A stretch of DNA of 64,000 nt from Nelumbo lutea (Eukaryota; Streptophyta; Magnoliopsida; Proteales; Nelumbonaceae). Location: the NCBI GenBank assembly GCA_022828595.1, contig JAKGHH010000003.1, positions 21,514,934 through 21,578,933 of the forward strand, given 5' to 3'. Shown in pieces: positions 46,101-56,203 of the stretch. The translations under genes and the position numbers were made by a program. The first letter of the stretch is position 1. The number at the start of each line of letters is the position of its first letter. A model generated the notes under the pieces. That model made no database searches and had not been told where the DNA came from. It saw nothing but the letters and a program-made list of their open reading frames with translations.

Positions 46101-46745
46101 TCCTTTTAGTGTGTATTTTCTTCTACACCTTAACTTTGTATAAAGCCTGCAACTCCACGTAATTCATGAAGGGTTATTGGCTTATTGCTGTTATTATATA
46201 TATATTCCCTGTATGCAATGCACAATTTGCGTCCATGCCAATTGCCATGCAATATTGGTGATACCTTGAAGATCTTGTGCATAAAATTGTCCATGTCAGA
46301 TGTTCCTAAATGTGCATCATTACTCCTTTATTCCTTCTGTTTTCCTTATAATTCTTGTTTTAGATTACTATCCATATGTTCCATTTTTCCACAATGCTAA
46401 AGGGATGATCATGCAATGGTTAAGATTAGGCGCAAGCCGTCTTTATGGTTATATAACATTAATGCAAATCCTACAAATTTACCTTTTTCTTTGACATGTT
46501 ATTGTGTTAATACTTGTGCTTTGGTTGTTATAACTAACTTTTTATATATATTTTTTTGGATTGAGTAGCCCTTGGTACCGTCTGTCTGTTTCAAATGTCG
46601 CTTTCGAGAACCTGAAGATCTGCTAATAACCTGCCATCTTTGCCAGAGTAGATGTGTACATTCCTATTGCCTGGACCCTCCTTTGGTTCCATGGACATGT
46701 GATCACTGCAGGGGCCTTCGAATGTTGTATCATAGCATCCGCTAG
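34120..46745 (+). CDS. BRCT-RING-PHD protein, eight exons
   Basis: Exons: 34120-34174, 34527-34666, 34827-34960, 38337-38502, 42881-43024, 43192-43785, 44586-44765, 46569-46745. The phases agree and the sum is 1590 nt (529 residues). One BRCT domain lies at about residues 23-106 ([18 protein letters not shown], then the hallmark Trp in [14 protein letters not shown]). A charged acidic region follows (213-375). A C3HC4 RING begins near 378 ([27 protein letters not shown]) and is split by intron 6. A C4HC3 PHD-like finger occupies the last exon (CFKC, CHLC, HSYC, CDHC). From memory it matches Arabidopsis At1g67180, annotated as BRCT plus RING. A nuclear E3-ligase or chromatin role is inference. 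Introns 3, 4 and 7 carry retroelements. No coding lesion is seen. Confidence 0.92.
35696..37609 (-). mobile_element. rearranged L1-type LINE in intron 3 of the BRCT-RING-PHD gene (antisense)
   Basis: AACATGGCTAGTT at 35683-35695 and 37610-37622 is a 13-base target-site duplication, and a T-tract (minus-strand poly-A) starts at 35695. On the minus strand, an endonuclease-domain piece lies at 37600-37440 and the linker to reverse transcriptase at 37300-36960. RNase H follows at 36410-36000 ([17 protein letters not shown]). The reverse transcriptase core is missing; 36540-36950 is unrelated sequence. Confidence 0.85.
37639..37700. repeat. intronic direct repeat, first copy
   Basis: ACATAGACTTTGGAATATCC and the following TTGTTCCTTTGGTTCTTTT recur in nearly the same form at 39366-39412. 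A second shared block (AAATGCCTG..TAAAAGTTGCTATTG) is at 37941 and 40188. This suggests an old duplication around exon 4; no second copy of the exon is seen. Confidence 0.6.
38788..39607. repeat. large foldback (arms of about 175-200 bp) in intron 4 of the BRCT-RING-PHD gene
   Basis: The left arm 38788-38962 (TGACTTGCACCCCTTATAGA..) is repeated in inverse orientation at 39404-39607 (TATAAGGGGTGCAAGTCA). The match is high over the whole arm; the right arm has one extra stretch of about 27 bases containing a repeated GGAACAATTGTA-like motif. The loop is about 440 bp. It may be a foldback transposon; no target duplication was found. Confidence 0.85.
40075..40165 (-). mobile_element. SINE 3' fragment (Au-like tRNA SINE)
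   Basis: CCAATGTTGATCC, GGGGCCTTGGCCTCTTGGGA and TTTTTCACACAAAGTAG match, in order, the 3' body seen in the fuller copy at 42393-42545 and recalled for plant Au-type SINEs. The tRNA-like head is absent. Confidence 0.5.
40340..40525. repeat. short dispersed repeat (copy 2 of 3)
   Basis: It runs from CAAGGTTTAAAAAACC to GCTGATATTTTGAATG, with GTATCGGTCGATACG near the left end. Related to 12045-12232 and 48050-48292. Confidence 0.45.
40838..41048. repeat. diverged tandem repeat, about 80-bp period
   Basis: Units contain CCCTAAGCTCCGCCG/AT, ATGAAACCCAAGTCTG and GAAATCCTAGGTTCTGCCGC. Two units and parts of a third are visible. The minus-strand frames here (40674-40969) are repeats, not a recognisable protein. 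Confidence 0.7.
41090..41573. mobile_element. hAT-type MITE in intron 4
   Basis: The ends TAGGGGTGAGCATTCAG and, inverted, TAGGGGTGAGCATAATTC form terminal inverted repeats extending through AACCAAA-type motifs. The interior is TATAT-rich. The flanks share only TAGTG, so the target duplication has decayed. Confidence 0.75.
42393..42545 (-). mobile_element. tRNA-derived SINE (Au-like) in intron 4
   Basis: On the minus strand there is a box-B-like GGTTCAAGTCT (42491-42501). It is followed by CCACTTTGTGCAAAAAATAC, TTAGGTCTGTACC and a GGTCCCTCCCAAGGCCCTGG body, the order recalled for Au-type plant SINEs. A degenerate A-box-like stretch lies near 42540. Confidence 0.65.
44213..44347. repeat. short foldback in intron 6 of the BRCT-RING-PHD gene
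   Basis: GCAGTAGTTGATATGGTCACTC near the left (from 44222) is mirrored at the right by GAGTGACCATCTCAACTACTG (44320-44340), and the outer GGGATG/CCCAGT ends partly pair. Arms of about 38 bp surround a loop of about 55 bp. Confidence 0.8.
45110..45960 (-). mobile_element. L1-type LINE 3' fragment in intron 7 (antisense)
   Basis: On the minus strand, about 45516-45450 reads [15 protein letters not shown], the end of the zinc-binding region. 45245-45130 reads [16 protein letters not shown], the end of an RNase H domain. Frames are broken and borders approximate. Confidence 0.6.
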
Positions 46746-47797
46746 TTCTATCCTTCACATTGATGTTATTTGGTTCCAACTGTTAGGATGTCCCGGGTCT
46801 ATATCAATTTTGTCCGAATATTTGTGATTTCTCCAGTATCTCAGCTCATTCAATTTGCAATATTTATGTGTTATACATACTGTTTCCCTGGATGGTGCAC
46901 TACCCGTTTCTTTATGAAGCATGTGCTTATGTAAATTTATGGTATTCTAGTGTGCTTAATGACAGGAAAAAAATTAGGAAAACCTAAAAGTTACAAACAA
47001 AAGTTAATTTTCATGAATCCATCAACAACTTATATACAAAATAAAATTGAACTTCTTATTTTTATTTTTTTGTAGTTAATAGAAATAAAAACAAGTAAGA
47101 TGCAAAATATTGAATTCTTTAATTAAAAATTATTAGTTGCACCTGCATATAATTTATCTGAGATTTGTCATTTATGGGTCTTCTACCATTCTATGATGAA
47201 TGCCATATATTTTTGTAACTTCCAATTATTAATATGCTTTAAAATAATGTCATATACTCGTATTAATGGTTTAATACCGGGGTTGGTAAAAATTTAAAGG
47301 CAATTAACCAAAAAAGCACTGAAGCACCATGGTTGAATTAGAGAGCACCTTTGGCATTTGGATCAATTTTCCTACGGACGTTGATTACCAAAATGCCCCA
47401 GAGATGCTGCCTAAGCTGAGGCCGGATCTGCTACCTACACGGCTTCCAACATAACCTAAATGTGCACATCTCAAACACGATGAGTCCAGATTTGCTTGAC
47501 AATTTACAAGTATGGAGATGTTTTTGATATGCAGATCCAAGTGCGACTGTGAGGTTGGTGAGTGAGGCACGCTTTGTGACTGTGAGGAGCAAATCCGATT
47601 CAAACATGATTGCAGTCTCCAAATAAACAGTATGAAACATGTTTGCGATGTGCAGCTGTAAATCATGTTGGAAGCTTGTGTAGGTAAGCCAGACCCAGAC
47701 TCGCATCAACCAATTAAAGTGTTTTACTTTTGAAGCAGCAGTACATTCAGGGAATCAATTAGGTTTGTCTTCAACCTTGATGCTATGCTTGGTTTGA

Positions 47798-47883
47798 CAG
47801 AAATAAGAGAGAATTCTTAACAAATTTTGTAAAATTCGTTAGGATCTCTCTCTTGCCAAACACTAGGTTGAGGTTGAATACTT
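47798..47883. repeat. short foldback
   Basis: TTGGTTTGACAGAAATAAGA and GAATTCTTAACAAATTTT are mirrored by AAAATTCGTTAGGATCTC and CTCTTGCCAAACACTA. This gives an imperfect hairpin of about 85 bp. Confidence 0.6.
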
Positions 47884-48049
47884 CTCAAGATTAAGGCTTG
47901 GGCCTGATGCAGTGAAAAATCATCATCCGAAGTCGGCTACATGATGCAGTAAAAAATCTTTAAGTCTCACCAGCTATGACTCTAGGTCATGAAGAAATCG
48001 TGCTCAGTTTTTTATGGGGAGTTGGAATAGCCGAACAATATTATTGTAG

Positions 48050-48292
48050 CCCGAACAAGGATCAAAATTGCATCACGTATTAGCCCGTATCAGCAAATCT
48101 GTATTGTATCGAAGTCTTTTTGATACGCTCCTATAAGGGGATATTTCAGATCGGCAAATGGTTCAGAAGATGGACCAGCCTTAAATCGGTTCCTCTGAAC
48201 TAATTAAAAAAAAAAAATACATAAGAAAATGGTTCTGATACAGGTTGATATGCCCTACGGCATATTGACCTGTATCGATATTTTGAACATTG
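48050..48292. repeat. short dispersed repeat (copy 3 of 3)
   Basis: It runs from AAGGATCAAAATTGC to CTGTATCGATATTTTGAACA, with GTATCAGCAAATCTGTAT and GTATCGAAG. See 12045-12232. Confidence 0.45.
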
Positions 48293-50238
48293 AGCCTGAA
48301 ATAAAAAAAAAAACAAAAACAAAGTTACTGTAGATAGGGAGCCCTGCTATTGTGCTACGGTCCAAAAAATACATAATACCTAACAAACTGATAAATCAAT
48401 CAATCAATAAATTCATTCAAATTCATATAAGACTTTTTAGCAGCTGATATGGTTCCATAAATAGCAACGATATTTATACAACTCACTTACGTATCATTTG
48501 ATTGTACTTTTCAGAGGTCTGAATCTGAAAATGTTGTTTTTCAGACTTCACCACTTGTTTGATTTTAGCTCTTAAATATGGTCTGAATTTTATTTTCAAT
48601 ATAAAATTAATAGACCTTGGGCCGATTCTTAACGTGCTGAAATGCGTTTCAGAGCTGGTGCAAGGGTGAATCTACCCTTCTAATTTTTTAGAAATGATGC
48701 GCGCTACCCTTGATTATCCTAAATCCAAAAAACCTAATCATTTCTCTGGGAAGAAGAATGCCTCTCTCGCTTAGGGACGAAGAATGCCTCTCTCTCTACT
48801 GCAGAATCTAACGGGCGAACGAAAACAAGGACAAAAAGAGAGGTAGAAAGGAGAGAGAGCTGATGGGCAAACGGAAGAGGGAGTGAGTGGAAGAGAGGGA
48901 CGAGCGGAGAACTGCTGCTGCCTGAAATTGCAGCGGCAAGATAGGAGAGGGCGAACTTTTAATGAAGAAAGAGGAGGAGAAGATAAGGAAGAGAAGGAGA
49001 AGAGGAGGAGGAGGAGAACTACCGCTGCCTGAAATTGCAGCAGAGAACTGCTGCTGCAACACTTGTAGTGGCGGTGATGAAAAATAGGAGAATAAGAGGA
49101 AAATGCCATGAGGAAGAAGAAGAGGAAAGAGAGGGAAAGAGATAGAGAACGGACGGAGACCTACTACTGGTTTGCCGCCGCTGTCGAGAGGAAGGGGTGA
49201 GTGCACAATGTCGAACAATGTATTCCGGTGAACCTGAGAAGATGAAGAAGAAAGAGAAAATAAAAAATAATAGAGAGGAAGGAAGAAGGAAAAGAAAAAG
49301 ATAGGGAGGCTGGAGATGGGGTTTGCAACTCTCTCTCTCTCTCTTGCGCTACCCCTGTATCTCTCTCTTGTATCACCGCCACTGCAACTCTCAGCAGCGG
49401 CGACTCTCTCTCTCTCTCCATGTCTTCCCGCTTCCCGCCACCACCGCTGCAACTTGCAGCGAAACCGAATCGATTAATTTCTGATTCAATTAAAAATATA
49501 AAATATATAATATACATAAATATATAAAAATATAGAAATATATGTATACGTTGATTCAATTAACTGTCAATTTTCTAGATTAGTTAAGCGAAGCCAAATC
49601 AATACCTTCGATTTTTTAAAAATACGGAACTAAAACTGAACTGACCGATTTAATTAATCAATTTTTAATTCCATTTTGGTCAATTTTTTTGGTCAATTCA
49701 GTTTTTGAATTTTTTTACTCACCCTAGGGATAAGTGGACATATGGAACAATAGATTCAAAAAACAATGAGGGATCAAATTCCATAAATTTCCCTTTTCCT
49801 TTTCGCCACCAATGAAATGTGATTTTTATTTCTCTCCACTTTCATCGGTTCTTCTATTTATTTATTTTATTCAAATCATCCTACACATGCCACTGTCATA
49901 TATTGGTGGTCCATTGGGATCACAGTATTAGACCAGATAGTTGGACTGCTCGGACTAAATAACAATCCGCTTAAGTCAGTCAAGTGATTTCAAATCCACA
50001 TGTTAGTTGACGATATTTCAAGAATATTGTTTCTATGTAAAATATGATGTCGTTTCAACTTGAAATACTGACTACTTTCAAGAAAAAAAAAAAGTTGAAA
50101 CAATGACACATCACGTCACATAAGCATTGTGATTTCAACGGTAATAGTAATACTGCCATAAGATTACAGTGTGTATTAACTAGAAACTAAATCCATGCAA
50201 TGATAGGGCTTAAGTTAGGTTTGGGTTTATGTTAAAAT

Positions 50239-50755
50239 TGGATTTATGCTAAGGTTCATATTTAGACATTTGAACAAAAATTAGGTTGTAGTTGGAAAAT
50301 TTTGATTTTTAGTATTAATTTTGGTTTAAGTCAAGATTCATATTTAGAGTTAGGTAGGAGCTGGATTTTGATTTTTGGCATCAATTTGGGTTTAGGGTAA
50401 GATCCATATTTAGAGTTGGGTAGGAGTTGGATTTTGATTGGAAAATTTTGATTTTTGGCATTAATTTGGATTTAAGGTAAGATTCATATTTAGAGTTGGG
50501 CAGAAGTTAGTTTTTGATTGACAAATTTGGGTTTTTGTCATTAATTTGAGTTAAGACCAATGTCCATTTTTAAAGCTAGGCACATGTTAGATTCTGGTTG
50601 TAAAAATAAGATTTTTGTGTTAATTTGATTTAGGCTAAGGTCCATATTTAGAATTGGGCACAATATAGGTTTTGATTGATAAATTTAAGAATTTTTTTTG
50701 GGTGTCCATTTAACTTTAGGCTTAGGTATATATTTAGAATTGGAGATGGATTCGT
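50239..50755. repeat. diverged tandem repeat, about 80-bp period
   Basis: The motif CATATTTAGAGTTGGG recurs at 50257, 50339, 50405, 50485, 50565, 50643 and 50728 with small changes. It is separated by GATTTTTGGCATTAATTTGG-like sequence. The spacing is 78-85 bp except one of 66. No frame persists. Confidence 0.85.
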
Positions 50756-50920
50756 ATTAGGAATCAGATACAATTGATGTGTTTGAAAAAAAAAAAAAGA
50801 ATTATGCCAACTTGTGAGAATCATAGGGCATAGACCCTAGGTCATAAAGTGGCACACATAATAATACAAGGGGATTGTGTGGTTAGAGTAGCATAAAGTT
50901 TACGGTGGGTCATATACTTA

Positions 50921-51653
50921 GGGCCCATTTGGTGCACAATTAAAATCGGAATTGGAATGGCCTATTTGGCTTGGTTGTTTGGTTCAGGCCGGAATAGGAA
51001 TTGGATTCTGATTTATGCTGTTTGTTTCATTAAGAGGCTGGAATCGGAATCAGCCATGATTTCCAATTTTACCCCTAATAAAAATAAAAAAAGCAGAAAA
51101 TTCATGAAAATACCAAAAAATGCAGAAATTACAATAATTTTATAGAAACTCGAAAAAATGCATGAAAATACTCAAAATTTACAGAAATTGCAAAAAAAAA
51201 AAATGTAGAAATTTTGCAGGAAAAAAAATGCAAAACCACCATTTGCAGAAAAAAATACAGAAAGAAATTCTATTAAGAAGTGTCTAATAAGTGGGGTCCA
51301 TCTTGTTTCGTAGTAAGTACCATGTGGTAAGTATAAACTCTAAATGGGGAGAGGAGCTGTTGGCTGTACAGGGTCCAATACCACCAGGTCTTTGCAACTA
51401 CAAATGCCGTCAACATTCAATGATTCAAATATAATACAAAGCCATCAAGACTCACGATAATCAAAAAGCATAAACCGGAATGGGAATGGCATTCCTTGGG
51501 TGGGGTGGGGGAATGGGCATTTCCCCATATGAGGAACCCATTCGGCCTAGAATGGGAATGGGATTCCCATTCCATTTAACCAAACATACAGAATGGAAAT
51601 GAATTATTTCAATTCCGATTTCAAACACCTATTCCCTCAAACCAAACGGACTC
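50921..51653. mobile_element. Tourist-like (PIF/Harbinger) MITE, 733 bp
   Basis: The ends GGGCCCATTTGGT and, inverted, GAGTCCGTTTGGT are flanked by TTA at 50918-50920 and 51654-51656. AATCGGAATTGGAATGG-type motifs are mirrored in the interior. Confidence 0.75.
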
Positions 51654-52454
51654 TTAGTACTTATGAATAATTTAATGTTGAAGTTTGAAAGCAGATATGT
51701 TTTTGATTGTTTGCCTGCAATCAAGTTGTTGATTTTCATAATTATAAGAAAGAAGGTTCTTGATTTTAATGTAAATAGCCAAATTGCAACGTTTTCTCTT
51801 GGCTAGTTACAAAAACGTGGTCTTCAAACCAAGGTGATACATTGCCATTAACATTTATAGAACCTTGATTTTCATGTATTTGCTCATACAGATCATGAAT
51901 ATATGTACTTATTTTATTTTGTTGTGTTTGTTAAGAGTGCGATATGCATATTTATCATCATGTATAAATGTAAATTTGGTTTGAACCTGACTCGGCACAG
52001 ACTATTGACCCGGCCTAGAAAAGAGAGAGCTTTATGGGTCAGATGTTTAATTAGGGTCAAGCCATGAGTACATGTAATAATATTAATTTTTTTAATTCTT
52101 ATTTCAAATTTTGTATTAAAAATTAAGATTGAAGGCTGAAAGGCTTTTTTTTTGCAAAATAATAAAAAAGATCATTCCAATTGAACATTTGAACACAAAT
52201 TTATGGCCTTCAAAAGTTTGGATATAAGTTTTAAATAAGATTTTAAAAAACTGGTTGATTTTTCTAAAACTGGGACCAGTTTACTGGTTTCCGATTGGAC
52301 CGGTCGGGTTGACAAATTTGCCTGATTTTTTAGGACTTCCAGAAACAGTTCTGGGGGTATGGTCGAATTGGATAGGGGCCCGGGTCACAATTAAACTGGT
52401 CTGATCGGATGGGCCAGTTGAGTTTTCTAAATAGTACTAAAGCTAAAGAAAAAA

Positions 52455-52565
52455 CAGGAGTCATACATTCTCCAATGTTGGTCACTTGGTCCTAGCCATT
52501 CGGGGTCTGGAGAGAGGTAGACTGCATATATTCAAAATGGCTACTCTCAGTCTTGTTTGGCAATA
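52455..52565 (-). mobile_element. degenerate SINE fragment (Au-like)
   Basis: CCAATGTTGGTCACTTGGTCC, GGGGTCTGGAGAGAGGTAGACTG and TTCAAAATGGCTACTCTCAG parallel the copy at 42393-42545. Confidence 0.4.
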
Positions 52566-52876
52566 TGAGATTTTATCTTTACACCAACTAATGATTCCTA
52601 AAACCTAAAGGTCCCATTTGAAAACAGTATAAATAGAAATATATAGAGCACAGAACTATGCATTTTATATTATTTTATATGTATTTAAATTGTACATATT
52701 TATATTTATATTCCTTCCAAACTGAGCCTAAAACAAAAAATGAATCAAAATTTGCACTCTCATCTGCAACAGACGTACACACAGATATATACTGATGTTA
52801 TCCTTAAGTCACAACTTAGTTGATGAAATAGAAAAGAAGGTTTAGCATCAGAGGCTATCAAGACGTGATGATGATG
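52555..52876. repeat. direct repeat of about 300 bp, copy 1 (copy 2 at 55706-55993)
   Basis: Shared blocks include GATTCCTAAAACCTAAAGGT, CCTTCCAAACTGAGCCTAAAA, TTTGCACTCTCATCTGCAAC and AAGAAGGTTTAGCA. The two copies lie on either side of the RING-H2 gene. Confidence 0.85.
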
Positions 52877-54960
52877 TTGTTTCCCCAATTTTCTTGATAA
52901 AGTGTGACATCTAATTAAAAACCAAGCCTAATTTAATTTCAAATCAAATGAAAAAAAACTCCTAAAACTCGAATCTGAATGCTTCAAGACCTAACACACA
53001 TGTTAGTCATAAACGAAATGCTTATACACAAATCGGAGAGTCCGGCTTCAGTCCAGGCCGCGCTAAACGAGGACGTGCCACGCCTCCACCACTTACTTTA
53101 AAATGTTTGAAGCATGCGGCGTTAGTTTGTAAATAAAATCTATTTTTTTGAATCCTCCCCTCGCTCGAGTGTTGCTTGCAAATAAAATTCACGGATTGGC
53201 CATGGGTCAGGTCGGGCCAAAGTTATTTATTTAAAAAATTTGAAAAAAAACTTAATTTTAATTTAATATAAACTTTGATGTATACAATTGCTTATATATA
53301 CAATAATTAAATAAATTAGTATAATAAAATTGAAAATAATTATTTATTTTATTAATATATTATATAATATATATTACTATATAATTATGGGTTGTTCTGG
53401 GCCATAGACCTAAAACCCCAGGCCCAACATGGCCCACATAATCGTGTTGGTCCTGGTACAGCCTGTGTGTCATCATGCTGGGCCATACCAGGCCAGTCCA
53501 AAGTCAAGCCGGGCTATGGCGGACCACGGGTGGCACAACTCGATTTACACCTTTAGCAGCGACAAACAACCATCACTAGTGATCGGGGTCAAGCTGAGGC
53601 AATGTCTTTTTTTTTTTAACTCTTCTCCCTTGCATCTCTTCCATGAAAATTAACCCTAATCGATTTGGTGGCTGCCATCCAAACCGGCCAACTTTTGATA
53701 CACGTATAAAATTAATTTTATTGCATGTTTATTCACTGTGCTTACAATGCTCTGCTTACCGGATTCAGATTCTAATTTATGGGCACCTTTGTCAAATTAT
53801 ACTTCAACGTGGAAAATAAAATTGTGTAAATACAATTCTTAGTAACCGGACCGGATGGGATGATATCGGATTGAAAAAATCAGAAATCAGTCAGGTGACC
53901 AGTTCCATTTTCTCCAAAAATCGGATTTTGGTTAACAAACCGTTGAACCGAATAGTTAACCATTTGAACGGTTTTGACTGTTTTTTATTTTTTTTGAATT
54001 TTTTATTTTCTTATCAGAACGGGCCGAACATTTGGTGCAGACCGTTTGAACCAGTAACCGGACTCCTGACCGGTTCAATCACCGGATCGGTTTTAAAAAC
54101 CTTGTTTCTAAATTCTAACTGATATTGATAAAGTTTGAACCTCGAACCTTTTTTCCAGACGAAAAAATAAATATATTTTTTTCAAGTCTTTAGTCTAATC
54201 TTTTCAAGCTGCCAAGCGTGAAAATGTTGGTTTGAATATGAGGGGCCCACTTCGTACCTGAAAAAATGCCAAACGTTAAAATCGTACTCAGTCCAGGATC
54301 TCCTACCTATAAGAATTCTGCCCACGTCTACCCACAAGGCCATAACATACAACCCCGTGAATTGAGAAGATCTCCCTCTCTGCATAGATGACATGTTCTC
54401 ATGTATGGCTGCGATAAACGTGGGCAGGAGATTCGAACTCCCCAACCCACTCCACAGCGGGGAGCAACACAACATTCAATGGGTCGGGTCTACCCAGCAG
54501 CGGATCCAAACTGACAGAATTGATTATGTCAGTTCTAGTTATGAGATTTTGTCCCCGTTAATTAGTAATTGGATTGGGACTGGTTCCTGTTCCTGTTCCT
54601 GCTGTCCCAAATCCATTCAAACCACCAATTATAATTAAAGTTAATAATATTATATACTTGGATTGATAAACTTCTGTTCCTGCATCCAACCACCACCAGG
54701 ATCAAAAGCAGAAGGTAAGACCTTTTTCTTTCTGGCAGAAACAGTGAAGAAGATAATATAGCTATTGACATTGTAAAATGACAACTCAGCCCCATGAATC
54801 TCCAACAACTTTTTCACTCTTAGCAGCAACCAGCTGCAAGTATTCGTTTCGATCGATTCAGTGGAGAGAAGGTTCGACGCGCATGGTCTCTGACATCCTG
54901 ATCCTGACGGAGTAGCTATAGTAGTACTCTAGTACTGCAACCTATCATGGTTAGTTTGGT

Positions 54961-55477
54961 TCACCTTAGCCACCATCTTTCCCGAGCGTCGGAACGTTGG
55001 AAGGAAGAGAACATGAAGACTATCTCCTCCACCACCTCCTCATTCCCTCCGGCAAGCCTGGCTGTCATCCTGCTCGCTGGGATTATAGAACCCCGACAAA
55101 GGGGAACAACTGCAGTGCCTATATCCAATCCATCTATCCAAGCAAACTCTGTGAAAGAGATGCTCACATCTCAGCTCTCGGATCTCTTCTCCTTCTTCTA
55201 TCTTACACAAGCATATGGCGCACTCTGCTTGTTTCGTCTCAGACTCTGCGGCAGGCTGATTTAAAGTGAAGTAGCGCCTCACGCCGGGATCTCCGCCAAC
55301 GTCGTCGGAGGCATCGCCATTAGAAGAGTTGATGTGGAAGAAGCCCAATAACAAGCTAAAATGGGTTCTTGCCGCAGATCTGTAACTGAATATTGGAAGG
55401 AAGTAGATGAACATGCATGGAATGAGAAGTGGAAGGAAAGGAAGAAGCAGGAGGAGAGACGAAGTCTGGATATCCAT
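54961..55477 (-). pseudogene. single-exon RING-H2 (ATL/RHA-like) E3 ligase gene with a one-base frameshift in the RING
   Basis: The minus-strand frame opens at 55477 with a hydrophobic anchor (LLLLPFLPLLIPCMFIYF, about residues 10-30). A basic and loop region follows, then the RING-H2 half ECAICLCKIEEGEE, ELRCEHLFHRVCLDRW. After that it leaves the expected frame near 55105 and stops at 55040. The missing last zinc ligands (CPLCRGS) and a conserved-looking tail ending in RWWLR are open in the next frame, down to TGA at 54961. One extra base in the run GGGGAA at 55101-55106 would account for the shift. The product would otherwise be about 171 residues, a small membrane-anchored E3 ligase. The lesion could be real or a sequencing error. 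The intact promoter and open flanks favour a recent or artefactual break. Confidence 0.82.
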
Positions 55478-55566
55478 GCTTCTTCCTTGGAGTGAGTACC
55501 AAGAAAATGTTTTTCTTCTTTTTTTCTTTTGCTTTGTATATGTCTTGCAGAGAGGTTTGCAACTAA

Positions 55567-55574
55567 TTTATATA
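55567..55574 (-). promoter_or_regulatory. TATA box of the RING-H2 gene
   Basis: TATATAAA on the minus strand, about 90 bases upstream of the start codon at 55477. The spacing suits a short 5'UTR. Confidence 0.65.
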
Positions 55575-55705
55575 CGAATAGCATAGGAAGGAGGAAAATG
55601 AGAAGTGTAAGGCCTTTCCATGTTACTGCTGCGTGGCCCTACCAAAGTGACATCATGGTGGGGCCCATACAGAAAGTATGTCCCTACCAAAAGATCTGAT
55701 TCACT

Positions 55706-55993
55706 GTTTGGCAAAATGGGATTTTATCTTTACAACAACTAAGGATTCCTAAAACCTAAAGGTTCATTTGAAAAGACATTCCTGTACATATTATTTTATA
55801 TGTAGTTGTACTGTACATATTTAAATTTATATTCCTTCCAAACTGAGCCTAAAACAAAACTGAATCAAAATTTGCACTCTCATCTGCAACAGACGTAACA
55901 CACTCGTATACTGATCTTATCCTTTAATCACAACTTAGTTGCTCAAGTAGAAAAGAAGGTTTAGCACCAGAGGCTACCAAGAGGTGATGATGG
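55706..55993. repeat. direct repeat, copy 2 (upstream of the RING-H2 gene)
   Basis: See copy 1 at 52555-52876. This copy begins about 130 bp upstream of the TATA box and ends where a hAT MITE begins. Confidence 0.85.
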
Positions 55994-56000
55994 TTATATC

Positions 56001-56131
56001 TAGACTTATTCATGGGCTGGGTTCGGGCCGGGCTTTTAGTCCCTATTAATGAAAATATATTAGGCCGGGGTCCGAGCCCGGCCTGACCTACGGGCCTGAT
56101 AAAAAGCCTGAAGTCCGACCTAATAAATTTC

Positions 56132-56203
<72 letters not shown>

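Larger units (their letters stand above)
46746..54960. other. intergenic region
   Basis: No gene can be supported. 46746-47800 shows nothing recognisable. 48500-49460 is GA/CT-rich low complexity with spurious long minus-strand frames. 49460-49735 is AT-rich and ends in TTTTTTACTCACCCTAGGG, the look of a hAT-type MITE right end. 51660-52450 and 52880-54900 hold only AT-rich sequence and scraps of hAT- and GGTTTTAAAAACC-type repeats (53840-54105). Confidence 0.65.

Noticed and set aside
47385..47709. Two overlapping minus-strand frames of about 90 codons
   Set aside because: No domain, no splice context, intergenic.
48771..49559. Long overlapping minus-strand frames rich in Ser, Leu, Phe and Pro
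   Set aside because: They arise from GA/CT-rich low-complexity DNA; several frames are open at once and none has a domain.
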